This document shows positions 21,700 to 31,559 of a stretch of DNA of 64,000 bases, piece by piece. Source of the DNA: Sepiola atlantica (lineage: Eukaryota; Mollusca; Cephalopoda; Sepiida; Sepiolidae); assembly GCA_963556195.1 (NCBI GenBank), contig OY744531.1:102667642-102731641 (forward strand). Reading direction: 5' to 3'. Each line of letters opens with the position of its first letter. Position 1 is the stretch's first letter. Made by a program: the position numbers and the translations under genes. The notes under the pieces were generated by a model. The model was not told where the DNA came from and made no database searches. It was given only the letters and a program-made list of their open reading frames with translations.

Positions 21700-22394
21700 T
21701 TAAATAATTACTTTTATTTGTATTTTTAAGATTTGAAATAATTAAATTCGTTTTGATTCGTTAAAGCAATTTGCCAGTTCACAGCTGCCTGTAAGAAACT
21801 CAGTGTCAGCAAAAAAAATTTTTTTTATTGACCTCATATTACAAATGTTATTTTGGTACACGTATAGCTCACGCACCATGTTTCCATGACTTTGCGTCGT
21901 CAACGTTCGGGAATTGACAAAACTATTAAGCAAAAAACATTTGCTTATGAACAGTTTGTTTTCGTCAAAATAAGAAACCAAAACGAAAACAATTTGCTTA
22001 AAAACAGTTGTTGCAGTGTTTATGTTAACAAGAAAAAAATTGACAAAAAATGCAAAAGAAAAAAAACATTGAAATAAAATTTTAAAAAACAATAACATTG
22101 GCTTAACAAATCGAACAAAATCATCATTTGAATTATATTTTATTTAAAAACATTTGATTCGCAATGGTTCCTTTGAAGAAAAAGAACAAAAATAAACATC
22201 TAATTACTAACAATTGTTTAGTTGTGGTTTGTTCGTTCTTTATTTTTATATATGTATTTTAGTTTGGTTTTCTTCGTCATAATTTATCGGCTGCCAGTCT
22301 TCAATTTAACGTTTGGCAGTTTTCGCCTCGTCCACTTTCGGGTGCTACCGTAACGTGCCCTTTTATCTGTCGGGCTGAGGTATTCGGTTCTGGG
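21700..22394. other. no gene recognised
   Basis: Rich in AAACGAAAAC-like words. The minus-strand frame 21742-22098 is open for 118 codons but is dominated by F/L/N/K from A/T tracts and shows no domain. Confidence 0.4.
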
Positions 22395-22565
22395 TTGTCC
22401 TAAGAGATGCACCCTCCCAGGCCTTGCCTCCCCTCTTTAGGGTGGAGTAAGTTTATTGATTACTGCCTGAGGCACCCTGACCGGGGAATGCCGACGGGGT
22501 TGCCAAGATTATTTTTGATAGGCCAGAGTGCTCCTCCTTTAGGGGCGCTGTAGGCCTCTTCAAAA
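22395..22565 (+). mobile_element. U2-headed SINE family, body fragment without head
   Basis: Contains the family body words GGTTGTCCTAAGAGATGCAC, CCCTCCCAGGCCTTGCCTCC, TTTATTGATTACTGCCTGAG, AATGCCGACGGGGTTGCC and GGCCAGAGTGCTC. The U2 part is missing, indicating truncation or loss at the 5' side. Confidence 0.75.
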
Positions 22566-22749
22566 TTGACCTTTTTCTTCAAACATATGGAAACTGCTAT
22601 TATTCCCATTCTCCAAGGTCTAAATTAGCTAAATATACCAGTTATTGTGATCTTGGACCTTGGCTATGCCTTCCTCAAGAGCCATGTAATTTTATTGTTG
22701 ACGTTTTTCAAAAACGCTGCAAAATATGGGATATTATGTTCTTATTTTC

Positions 22750-22925
22750 CCACCGGGAAAACTGTGACGTCACGAAATCTTGTGATCAACACGCAGGTGT
22801 GACCTAACCTTTGAACTTAAGGTCTCATCAACTGTCACCCGAACAGTGAGAAAACATTGTACCAAAGTTGCATGAGGTGAAGTCAAACCCCATCTCCAGC
22901 AGACACGTCCATTCCCATAGGGCCA
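22750..22925. repeat. dispersed repeat, paired with 54597-54800
   Basis: Shared in order: AAAACTGTGACGT, GTGATCA, CACxCAGGTG, TTTGAACT, GGTC, ACGTCCATT. It carries a TGACGTCA palindrome that is TGACGTAA in the other copy. Confidence 0.6.
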
Positions 22926-22962
22926 TTATCTAACAATAGCAGACTAGTCGAGAGTGTTCTAC

Positions 22963-22986
22963 GATATATATATATATATATATATA
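22963..22986. repeat. (TA)n microsatellite
   Basis: About 11 TA units. Confidence 0.95.
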
Positions 22987-23229
22987 CCTCAAAATGGATC
23001 ATTCATCTCTCTTTGTGACGTCATCCAATGTGCATAATGAGAAGATACAAACAAGCAAACAATATCTGCTGTTTTCTTTTCTTCTTTTTAACAGTCTAAT
23101 AATTATTTATTCAATCACAAATAAAAAATAAGAAACAAATATATTACACTGATCCATTCGGTGAAAAAGTAAACTATAAGATTAATAATTCAATAAATAA
23201 TTAATAAATCTCTTATTCGTCACTTGGAC

Positions 23230-24260
23230 ATTGTTTAGTTCAATATCGAGAAATCCTGATTTCTTATATATAATCGTATCACAGTCCATAGTTTTCTTTC
23301 GAACGTCCGGCTGGCTTGGCAGGCTGAGAGTAAGGCGTTTCCACAAATAATGGCAATAGGCGCTTGTAAAGCCAAGACAGTTTGTGATTGTCTCCGGTGT
23401 TGAGCGTCATTAATAGACAAGGCTGCGGAAGAAGTCGCGTGTGACAGAGCCAATCACTCCACTCGTCTCCACATGATCGGTTGAAAGACAAATCTGTCGA
23501 GAAGATCGGCATATTTTGACTACTTGTGGCTCTCTGCTGACGCTGCTGCATGTCCAGGGTTTGTTGCCAGTTCTATGACTGACGAGGGCGCAAAAGTGCC
23601 GACACTGTTTTAGTAGTATATTAGATCTCCAGGGGTCTAGACGGTTTATCTCATAGACGACCCATGACCCTTCGTCTAAATAAAACGTCATAAAAATCTC
23701 TTCTCCACCTGGTGACGTCATTTTGTGATGTCGTCATCTTTGCACAGTTATCTTCATTTTTGTTTTAATGGATGACGTCACAAAATGATGAGTCACCGCT
23801 CATCAAGGCCCGAAGGCCCTTCGAGGACAAGTGCAAATGAGTTTGTGTCAGGTGGCTGGTGAGACAACACCTTGAGGATTGCAGACGATGGTGGGATGGA
23901 GGACGGCTCAACAAGAATTTGTTAACATTGGATTTGAAAACGACCATTGTTACGATCGAGTCAGTTAACTCGATCGGCCACTTAGAGACAGAGGAGAGGG
24001 GGGTGAGCGAGCGAGCCTCACCCACCTGACTGCTACTAAGAGAGGTGGAAGGAAGGGCACATACCCGAAGAACAGTGAACACGGCGGTGTGATTGGTCCT
24101 TCCCTTCCCTTCTCTCGCCCACCTGACTGCTATTAAGAGAAAAGGAAAGCGTACGTTAACACCAGTGACCACGACGTGCTTCATCCTCTCTCTCACTTTT
24201 CATCCCATTCTCCCCCACTTGTTTCAAAAAGCGTCCGAAAAAGGGATAATGAAACGATAA
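23230..24260. other. GC-richer island with open frames, no recognised gene
   Basis: Base composition is visibly higher in G+C than the surroundings. On the minus strand, 23721-23410 is open for 103 codons from ATG (FYLDEGSWVVYEINRLDPW in the N-terminal third), and an overlapping frame (23551-23279) is open for 90 codons; I recognise neither. A duplicated phrase CACCTGACTGCTACTAAGAG / CACCTGACTGCTATTAAGAG lies at 24024 and 24120. This could be an unannotated exon, a promoter region or an old repeat. Confidence 0.25.
23709..23796. promoter_or_regulatory. inverted pair of CRE (TGACGTCA) palindromes
   Basis: TGACGTCA at about 23711 and 23771 sit inside a roughly 27-bp imperfect inverted repeat (GGTGACGTCATTTTGTGATG versus the complement of GATGACGTCACAAAATGATG). 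TGACGTCA is the consensus CREB/ATF site. Whether it regulates anything here is unknown; the left site overlaps the ATG of the 103-codon frame. Confidence 0.4.
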
Positions 24261-25068
24261 AGAAGGATACAAGTGATCGTGCTGTATAAGATGCTAGTTC
24301 CGGGCCACGCACCACGGCGGGAAATTAAAGGATTTTTGAATAAGATATCAGAAAATGTTTGGAAGCGTTCGCTCAGTCCGGGGAAACTGCTCTTATGAAA
24401 ACTTGGAGTTGTTTGCTATCCAAATTGAAGACAGGATCATCCTTTTCTGTCTACTAACGTGGGATTTAATAAGGACAAAGTTGAATATCGGAATATTCCT
24501 TCAGTAAAGAAACCTCTTTCGTCTCTCTTGTAACACATATTCGCACATCGGCTTACAAACTTTTTTCCCCCATTTTTTTTATACCGACATACACATCGCA
24601 TCATATTTCACTTGAACAATACTATGTCTATCTTCTATCCTTCGAGAACCACATTTCTGAAATAAAACTTTCTTCAGTTTTATATCTGTATATAATTGTA
24701 TGTGTTTTTCTTTCACTGTGTATTGTATTTCGTGTGTTTTGCTTATTAGTTCTTATCTGACAGACACCTCTTCTAACCAACAAAACATCGTTAGCTAGAC
24801 TGACAGAGATGCAAAAAGGGCCAAAAATATAAATATCTTTAGTCACGAATACGGTCGTGACACCATGTTGTAGTCAGCTGAGAAGCAGACCCATGGTATT
24901 GCATTTTACAGATGGGAAGTTCTTGGAAAGAAACTATGCTCATGGAAGTTACGTTTCTCTCCAGATACACAGAGCAATAAAAGAAAATGTTTTACAGTAG
25001 TTGTAACTAGATGAGTTTTATCCACAAACTTTTAGTAAAATATAGATAAATTTAATGAAATAATTTTT
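24261..25068. other. no gene recognised
   Basis: AT-rich, only short frames. Confidence 0.4.
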
Positions 25069-25339
25069 TTTTTTATTGCAGGACAGATTTAAAATTCTAT
25101 GAAAAATTGTTATATGCCAAATCATAAGTTTGTAATAGTTTTATGAAAACCCCCGTATCTATTCAGACCTCAGGAGTTTCTGGTCTGAAACCAATTGAAT
25201 TTCTTTGTGGTCTTGGTCAAAGAGCTGCTTTTTTTTTTGAAGAGGAAAGATAGGAAATGTGATTGACTGCCCCAGAGAATTTCTCTGGCTATTGTCCGGA
25301 AAGACACTGGTGCCATTGTTGATGTCAGATACCAGAGTA
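25069..25339 (-). CDS. weak candidate 3'-terminal exon, hypothetical
   Basis: On the minus strand a pyrimidine-rich stretch (about 25340-25375) and a possible acceptor AACAATGGCACCAG near 25310 precede an open frame with VFPDNSQRNSLGQSITFPIF, then KKKQLFDQDHKEIQLVSDQK, ending in TAG at 25161-25159. AATAAA followed by an A-run lies at about 25078. The composition is coding-like (polar, mixed codons) whereas upstream codons are poly-F from T-runs. The A-run after the signal could instead mean a retroposed copy. The protein is not recognised. Confidence 0.25.
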
Positions 25340-25444
25340 AAAAAGAAAATGGATGGAAAAAAAAAATTATTTTCTCTGAACCAAAGACTGCTTTTCATAT
25401 TACGAAATTTTGATTTGGCACATAATCAGCTTTTTGGGAATTAA

Positions 25445-25932
25445 AAAAAAACTTTTCAATAAAAAAAAATATTTCACGAGAAAGAAAAAATGAATCTTAG
25501 AATACAAATTTTCAATACAGTTTTAAAGATATGAATAGGTGCCTGGTCACCTATTCGATATTCGTCAAAAAAAAAAGTATAAAATTTTAGTTATTAAGAA
25601 TAAAAATGTTACATGACTCATATATTTTCTGCATAATAAATTGCTTTAAAAAAATGTTCAATTATAAAATTTATTCACACACAAACAGAGCCGAACGAGA
25701 AAAAATAACCAAATACTAAGACCTCAAAAATGATCTAACAATAACATGGTCCCTCGATGAAATAAACATCATCCCGGTTGTAGTGGGGGCAACTGGTCTA
25801 GTAAAAAAAATCTAAGAAAATACTTAGAAACAATCCCTGGAAGACCAAATTGTAGGGAAGTACAGATAGCAGCCCTAAAAGGAACAACATCTATCCTTAA
25901 GAGAGCCCTCGGATATAAATTTTACTCATAGG
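25445..25932. other. no gene recognised
   Basis: A-rich sequence with several A-runs; no open frame of note. Confidence 0.4.
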
Positions 25933-25985
25933 GAAATCAAGTGTTAGCCTCAAGAGGGGACCCCTTTGATCTCTTTAGATAAACT
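25933..25985. repeat. dispersed repeat, paired with 56150-56210
   Basis: ATCAAGTGTTAGCCTCAAGA then GGGGACCCCTTTGAT matches ATCAAGTGTTAGCCCCAAGA then AGGGGCCCCTTGAT at 56150. Confidence 0.65.
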
Positions 25986-26074
25986 AAATTGAAATGATAA
26001 AAAAAAGGCAAGAGATTCACTGTGTCTGGCCACACTGATGAGCCTTAAAAGATTAAATACTTGTCTATGAATAA

Positions 26075-26240
26075 GAATATCTCCATTTATATAAAGTTGG
26101 CATGTGTATATGTTTATGTATTTGTAGGTACAGGATTCACACCTCAACTAATTAATAAACAATTATGAATTTTAGAACACAGCTACTAAGCATAAGGGTA
26201 GGTAACGTGGGCTATATTTAGTTTAATTTATTTTTATGTG
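26075..26240. repeat. dispersed repeat, paired with 5091-5300
   Basis: See the partner copy; shared words include TTTATATAAAGTTGGCATGT, AATTATGAATTTTAGAA and GTGGGCTATATTTAGTTTAA. Confidence 0.7.
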
Positions 26241-26559
26241 AAGAGGGCAAAGAAGGTATGGAAACTCTTCATGAAAATTTAGATACCTCTGATTTTTATG
26301 AAATTTGAGCACGTAGTAAATATTTTCAGTTTCTTTGGAGTATCTTACAGGGTATTAAGGGGTATAATAATGGCACGACCTCCCATTTAAAAATTAAAAT
26401 ATTTCAGATTTGCATTAAATTTTATCCATAGTCATTAAATACTAATTAGGCAAGATTCATTGAATTCAAATTTCTTACGATTAAGCCTTAAATTTTAGAC
26501 ATTTACTAGAATCAAAATCATGTAATGGATTTTTATCAAAATTGGAATACTGCACTATC

Positions 26560-26835
26560 CTCAAGGAGGAGGTAATGCTTTGGAGGGCGATACCATGACG
26601 AACGAACATATACTACACTATCGCTCCCAAAGGAGGAGGTAATGCCTGGGAGGATGGTGTTATTACAATAGAAATGATACTATACTCTCCCCCCCAAGGA
26701 GAAGATAATTCTCTGGGAGCAAGGTGTCATTACCACAGAACCGATACCACACTACCCACCTAAAGAAAAGGATGAGGTAATGCCTAGAAGGTTGGTATTA
26801 TGTCAACAGAACAGATACTACAGTACCCCGCTTGA
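26560..26835 (-). repeat. tandem array of ~65-70 bp units carrying a U2 branch-site-like word
   Basis: Four diverged units each contain GATAC(T/C)(A/G)CA(C/G)TA, the complement of TAGTGTAGTATC, plus AAGGAGGAGGTAATGC-type words. The last unit reads on the minus strand GTACTGTAGTATCTGTTCTG, identical to the U2 GTAGTATCTGTTC segment. Either a satellite derived from a U2-like element or convergence. Confidence 0.5.
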
Positions 26836-26845
26836 ATTGAGCATT

Positions 26846-27130
26846 GAAAGATAGTAATAGTATAGTTTCAGCTGCAGATATAGAAGTAATAGTATAGGTC
26901 GGCTTCAGATATAGAAGTAATAGTATAGGTCGGCTTCAGATATAGAAGTAATAGTATAGATTCGGCTTCAGATATAGAAGTAATAGTATAGGTCGGCTTC
27001 AGATTTAGAAGTAATAGTATAGGTTCGGCTTCAGATACAAAAGTAATAGTACAGGTCGGCTTCAGATATAGAAGTAATAGTATAGGTCGGCTTCAGATTT
27101 AGAAGTAATAGTATAGATTCGGCTTCTGAC
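26846..27130. repeat. 31-32-bp tandem repeat, about 9 copies
   Basis: Unit AGAAGTAATAGTATAGGTCG then GCTTCAGATAT. Some units have an extra T (GATTCGGCTTC). Confidence 0.95.
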
Positions 27131-27159
27131 AGACAGATATAAAATCGCCAATCTGTGAT

Positions 27160-27400
27160 TGCTCACTGCCAATAACAAGTGGCATTCCCTGGCAAATCTC
27201 CATAGATTTACAGCACTCTCCACCTTTTTTTTTAATTACCAGTGCAAAACTAATTTGCATTATCGCAACAGCCATTTACCATTGATTTTTCACTGCCAAC
27301 GATTGTTGGTTATCTCTAGAAATTTGAGTGGCAATAAGCCTCCCCAAAGTTCCAGTACTTTCTGCACCCTTCCAGTAGAGGTCTGGTTGGTGTTTCCATT
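27160..27400 (+). repeat. dispersed repeat R3, copy 3
   Basis: Contains CAATAAGCCTCCCCAAAGTT, TTTTTCACTGCCAACGATTG and ATTCCCTGGCAAATCTCC, in the order of copy 1 (12340-12640). Confidence 0.65.
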
Positions 27401-27473
27401 CTCCTTGACCATCGATGACGACTTTGTGTGATAGCTGGTGGCACAACACATGTGTGTATCAGTGTGTTTTTTT

Positions 27474-27586
27474 TCCCCCTAGTTTTTATTCCTCCTAGTT
27501 TTTATTCCCCCTAGTTTTTATTCCCCCTAGTTTTTATTCCTCCTAGTTTTTATTCCCCCTAGTTTTTATTCCCCCTAGTTTTTCAG
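27474..27586. repeat. 16-bp tandem repeat, about 7 copies
   Basis: Unit AGTTTTTATTCCCCCT, with two units reading TTCCTCCT. Confidence 0.95.
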
Positions 27587-28024
27587 AACTCTTCCTAGTG
27601 CTCCTAGAATTATTGGTATTAAAGTAATCTTCGTTTCATAGTCGTTTCAGTTCCCTGATATGTTTCATATATTTCACTTAGTTTTTTCTGTCTCATTCTT
27701 CTTATTATAAACATGTATAAGCTCCAAAACTATTTGGTGTAAATGTACGAAGTTTTGCATGAAGAGCCCCTGGAATGCTGGAGATAATTATTTTTAGAAT
27801 ACTAGTTATGATGCTTAGATGAAGTCTCAAAAGTCCTCCACGGGTGGCAGACTAAAAACCCGATACTTGGCCGTTTTTTGTCGAATCATGTAGGAATTTG
27901 AGCAGACATTTCTATTTCGACTCTCGCTCTGTCCGTAAAAATTCAGCAGGCTGCTTCTGTTTTGTTAGTGAGAGGGTGTTTGCGTGAACTTGCGTGTACG
28001 TGAGTTCTATGAGTGTGTGTGTTT

Positions 28025-28345
28025 TTTTTAAAAAACTTTTATTCACCCCAAACAAGGCATATTGCCACTGATGCATCAGGGCCTATTGTGATAGGGACCA
28101 GACTAATAGGGAGACGACCTGGATGGGGTGTTGGGCAGCAAGTAAGGTTAGAGGTAGCAGTAAGGTTAGGGTTTAGGGTTTTAGGGTCATGGTCAAAGTT
28201 AGTGCGGGTTCCAATGTAAAAAAGTACCTATATTTCTGGATGTTGATATGGTCGATGGAAACAGGGAGCAGGAATGGCATTCCAAAAGCAAACGGTGCGA
28301 GGAAAGAAGCTATTAGAGTAGAAAATCTTCCAACATTTAGGGATC
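28025..28345 (-). pseudogene. LINE 3' end, family C
   Basis: The minus strand encodes NSFFPRTVCFWNAIPAPCFH, the usual RT-LINE C-terminal block, then a frameshifted end and a 3' UTR shared with 42330-42535 (CCTTGTTTGGGGTGAA region and the stretch around CAATAGGCCCTGATGCATCA). TTAGGG-like repeats (GTTAGGGTTTAGGGTTTTAG, about 28145-28190) are inserted within it. A T/A run lies at its 3' end near 28021. Confidence 0.6.
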
Positions 28346-29254
28346 TCTACAGTGAAGGGGTGGGATTTTGCTGCTCGTTGGGTGTGTCAGGCGTATTTTC
28401 GGTGTCTGCTATTTATGGTGTTTGTCTGTCTGTCTGGAGATAAAATTTAAAACAAGGGAAAATGGCCTTAAACCATGATTTATTGTTTCAAATTTGCATT
28501 TTCATAAATTATGGAATTTTGGAAATAAAATAAAATAGTTTAATTTCAACAAAAACGAAGCACCTGAATGTTAAAATAGTGACAGTTTGCTTTGTTGTGC
28601 TGTTATAATCTAAATAGAGGCAACTTGTGTTCATTTAATCGTACACAATGAATCATTTACAATGAGTATCGTTTCAGCATTAAATAACCCCAAAAGATGG
28701 TAATTTTATAGAATCACTCCAACTATTGGTGCTTTTATGGGCTTTTCGAGTGCCCTGGGAATAATTTTGAAATTGAAAACCCATCGCAAATATGTAGTTA
28801 GATTGTTACATCATATGTCAGAGGTAACCCCCCCCCCCCTCCCTTTCGAAAACCTTCATATCGATTTTAACGGCCCAAAATACCCAGGAAAAAAACCCGG
28901 TAAGGGGCTATAGTGATTCTATAAAAATATCAAAAGGATTGATATGCCATAAAACAGACATGAACAAACCTTATAACGAATCAACTCTGTCTCGTTCAAA
29001 ATTCGAGGTCTGTCATGAAAGTCAATTGACTGATTGCATTTTGAATTATTTATTATCGATTTCAGAGGAAATCAATTTTATCTCGTTATAAAATGCCAGT
29101 TCTATAGTCGATGTGATGAGGTCAAATCTGATCAAATATTTACTCATAATCTCAATTGCAAATTAACTTTATCTACTTTGAAATAGTTTGTGGGTAAAAT
29201 AATTGAATAACTCTCTTGTCTGAAGGTTAAAGTCAAAGAGAAACATTTCATTTT
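28346..29254. other. no gene recognised
   Basis: AT-rich with a C-run of 11 at 28829; no supported coding segment. Confidence 0.4.
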
Positions 29255-29640
29255 ATGATACCATTGGAGCACAGGATGGAGCAGGCGCAAGTGTGATTGC
29301 AAGAGTTAGGAGTGGATGAAGTAAGTTCAGGGAATTTCTGCCATTACTAACCAGCAGAGCATTACCATTGTTGACCAAGAGAAGAGTCCATCAGGCATGT
29401 GTATGCAGTGAAAGTTTAAGACATGCATTACATGGAGAGAAATGATATGAGAATGATACAATTGATGTGTAGTGTGAGTCTTAAAGACAGGCTTAGATCT
29501 GATGACCTCAGAGGAAAGATTATATCTGGACAGTATAAGTAGATGTATGCAGAACAGGCGACTTCGATGGTATGGCCGCATTGAAAGAATAGCTGAGAGT
29601 TCTTGGGTTAGTAGATGTAGAACTTAAAAGCAAAAAAGGT
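29255..29640 (+). pseudogene. RTE-like LINE 3' end (family B), decayed
   Basis: Begins at the GATACCATTGGAGCACAGG block (DTIGA in better copies), keeps ELLPLLTSR-like codons in frame shifts, then SLKDRLRSDDLRGKI and a GRIERIAESSWVSRCRT block. It stops before the conserved 3' end. Confidence 0.65.
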
Positions 29641-29742
29641 ATTTTCTTTTCTATGACTGGTTAACATTTGACATAAAAGTTCAATTTCATATACGTCCAG
29701 ATTCCCGAGTTCGACAGAAATATTCCCGAGTTCAAAGAGATA

Positions 29743-29784
29743 CACCTGAAGAAGGCCGGAGGTTACAGCGGCCGAAATGTTGTG
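29743..29784 (+). ncRNA. hammerhead-like core, short stem III
   Basis: CAC (29743-29745), CTGAAGA (29746-29752), extra A, stem II GGCCG/CGGCC (five perfect pairs), GAAA (29774-29777), TGTT, GTG (29782-29784) pairing with CAC. CUGANGA and GAAA are complete; stem III is only one pair. Same layout as 7867 and 53332. Confidence 0.45.
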
Positions 29785-30162
29785 ATGATAACATTCAAGA
29801 TGAGCAAGTCCGAATAACCCAAATTATACAAACGTAAAATTAAATTACATTTTTTTTCATGACAAAAAGTACCATTTTTGTTTCAGGCTAAGAGACGATT
29901 TTATCCAAACTTTCAGTCAATTTTGAGCAACATAGGCGAGAAAATTCAACGGTACTTTTACGCATTAAATACACTTTTTGCTTTAATAATCCAATAAGTA
30001 TACAATTTTGGGGAGTGCTTTGGAATAAAGGTAGCACTGTATTTTTTGTTTGTTTTTTGCAATTAAAACCTGTTTTCGGTCGAAATAAAAACTGCATGAT
30101 ATTTTCTATGACTGCAAAAGGATTAGCGAATTTTGTTCCCCAAAAGACCATATTTTTATACA

Positions 30163-30178
30163 GGGGGGGGGGGGGGGG
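30163..30178. repeat. G16 homopolymer
   Basis: Sixteen consecutive G in AT-rich DNA; G-quadruplex capable. Similar runs: 39558 (13), 39583 (12), 43177, 47256 (14), 49669. Confidence 0.95.
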
Positions 30179-30319
30179 TCAGAGTACACAATTAAAAAAT
30201 TATAATAAATCAACTCAGATCTAAATAGTTATAAGTATATTTTACATAATTTCCCAGATGCAAATATATTAATATCTATTTGAATCTGAGTAACTTTATA
30301 AACTTTTTGATATCTGCAT

Positions 30320-31088
30320 CTTTTAATAATAATATAATTAAATTGCTTTGTTTTCGTTTGTCTTCACAATGGCAGCCATGATTGTTTATTTATTATTGGT
30401 TTGAAATTGTATTTCTTGTCCTGGAATAAAATTATTTTATGATAAAAAAAATTAAAAAAAAAGAAGTAAAATCTCTATGCCTCAAAGAAAACTATAAAAT
30501 TTTCTTAATTAACTTTATGATAGTGTTGTAATAAAATACATTTAACCTTTTAATGATATCATAATTAAATTGGTTGGTTTTCGTTTGTCTTCACAATGGC
30601 AGCCATGATTGTTTATTTATTGTTGGTTTGAAATTGTATTTCTTGTCCTGGAATAAAATTATTTTATAATATAAAAAAAGAAAGAAGTTAAATCTCTATG
30701 CCTCAAAGAAAACTATAAAATTTTCTTAATAAACTTTATGATAGTGTTGTAATAAAATACATTTAACCTTTTAATAATATCATAATTAAATTGGTTTGTT
30801 TTCGTTTGTCTTCACAATGGCAGCCATGATTGTTTATTTATTGTTGGTTTGAAATTGTATTTCTTGTCCTGGAATAAAATTATTTTATAATATTAAAAAA
30901 AAAAAAAAGAAGTTAAATCTCTATGCATCAAAGAAAACTATAAAATTTTCTTAATTAACTTTATGATATTGTTGTAATAGAATACATTTAACCTTTTAAT
31001 AATATCATAATTAAATCTCTATGCTTCAAAGAAAACTATAATTTTTTCTTAATTAACTAGTGTTAATTAGTGTTGTAATAGAATACAT
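30320..31088. repeat. ~225-bp tandem repeat, 3.4 copies
   Basis: Units start near CTTTTAATAATAT at about 30321, 30547, 30770 and 30994 and contain TTCACAATGGCAGCCATGAT, TTGTCCTGGAATAAAATTAT and ATCTCTATGCCTCAAAGAAA. The fourth is a deletion derivative. The MITE at 31093 sits in the ACATTTAACC word that ends each unit. Confidence 0.95.
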
Positions 31089-31270
31089 TTAACCCCTTTT
31101 TTTATATGGACTTTCCCATGGATGATTATATATTCAGTAACATTGCACTGAACATTGATCTTTGCTTCGGACCTTAGTAGGGAATTACTAAGGTCCGAAG
31201 CAAAGGTTTGATGCAGTGCTACTGAATATATAGTCATCCATGGGAAAGTCCACATATAAAAAAGGGTTAA
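31089..31270. mobile_element. palindromic TTAA-flanked MITE (piggyBac-like)
   Basis: Arms 31093-31177 and about 31183-31266 are nearly perfect reverse complements (GGACTTTCCCATGGATGA, CTTTGCTTCGGACCTTAGTA) with a minimal loop. TTAA flanks both sides (31089-31092, 31267-31270) and the ends are CCC.../...GGG, as in piggyBac-type elements. An old non-autonomous element without coding capacity. Confidence 0.75.
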
Positions 31271-31559
31271 AGATATTCTATTATAATAAAAAATAGTTAG
31301 ACATTAGTTTAGCGCCATTTTGCATAAAACTAATTTAAAATAAACAATGAATTATGGTTATTTTATTTTGGGATTGGGAAATGGCAGATGCAAATTATAA
31401 AAGATAAATCCAGGTAGTTTTTCTGCACTCAACAATTATATATTCTTTTGCCACCTCCAAAAGGTTTGTTGTCAGAGGTGTCTTCACTAGATAATTCTGA
31501 CAGCTGCGACAATACAATTTTTGTAAGTAATTATTATTAGCCATTATAAAAACCTACCT

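Noticed and set aside
21742..22098. 118-codon minus-strand frame as a gene
   Set aside because: Composition reflects A/T-rich tracts; no domain, splice sites or conserved motif seen.
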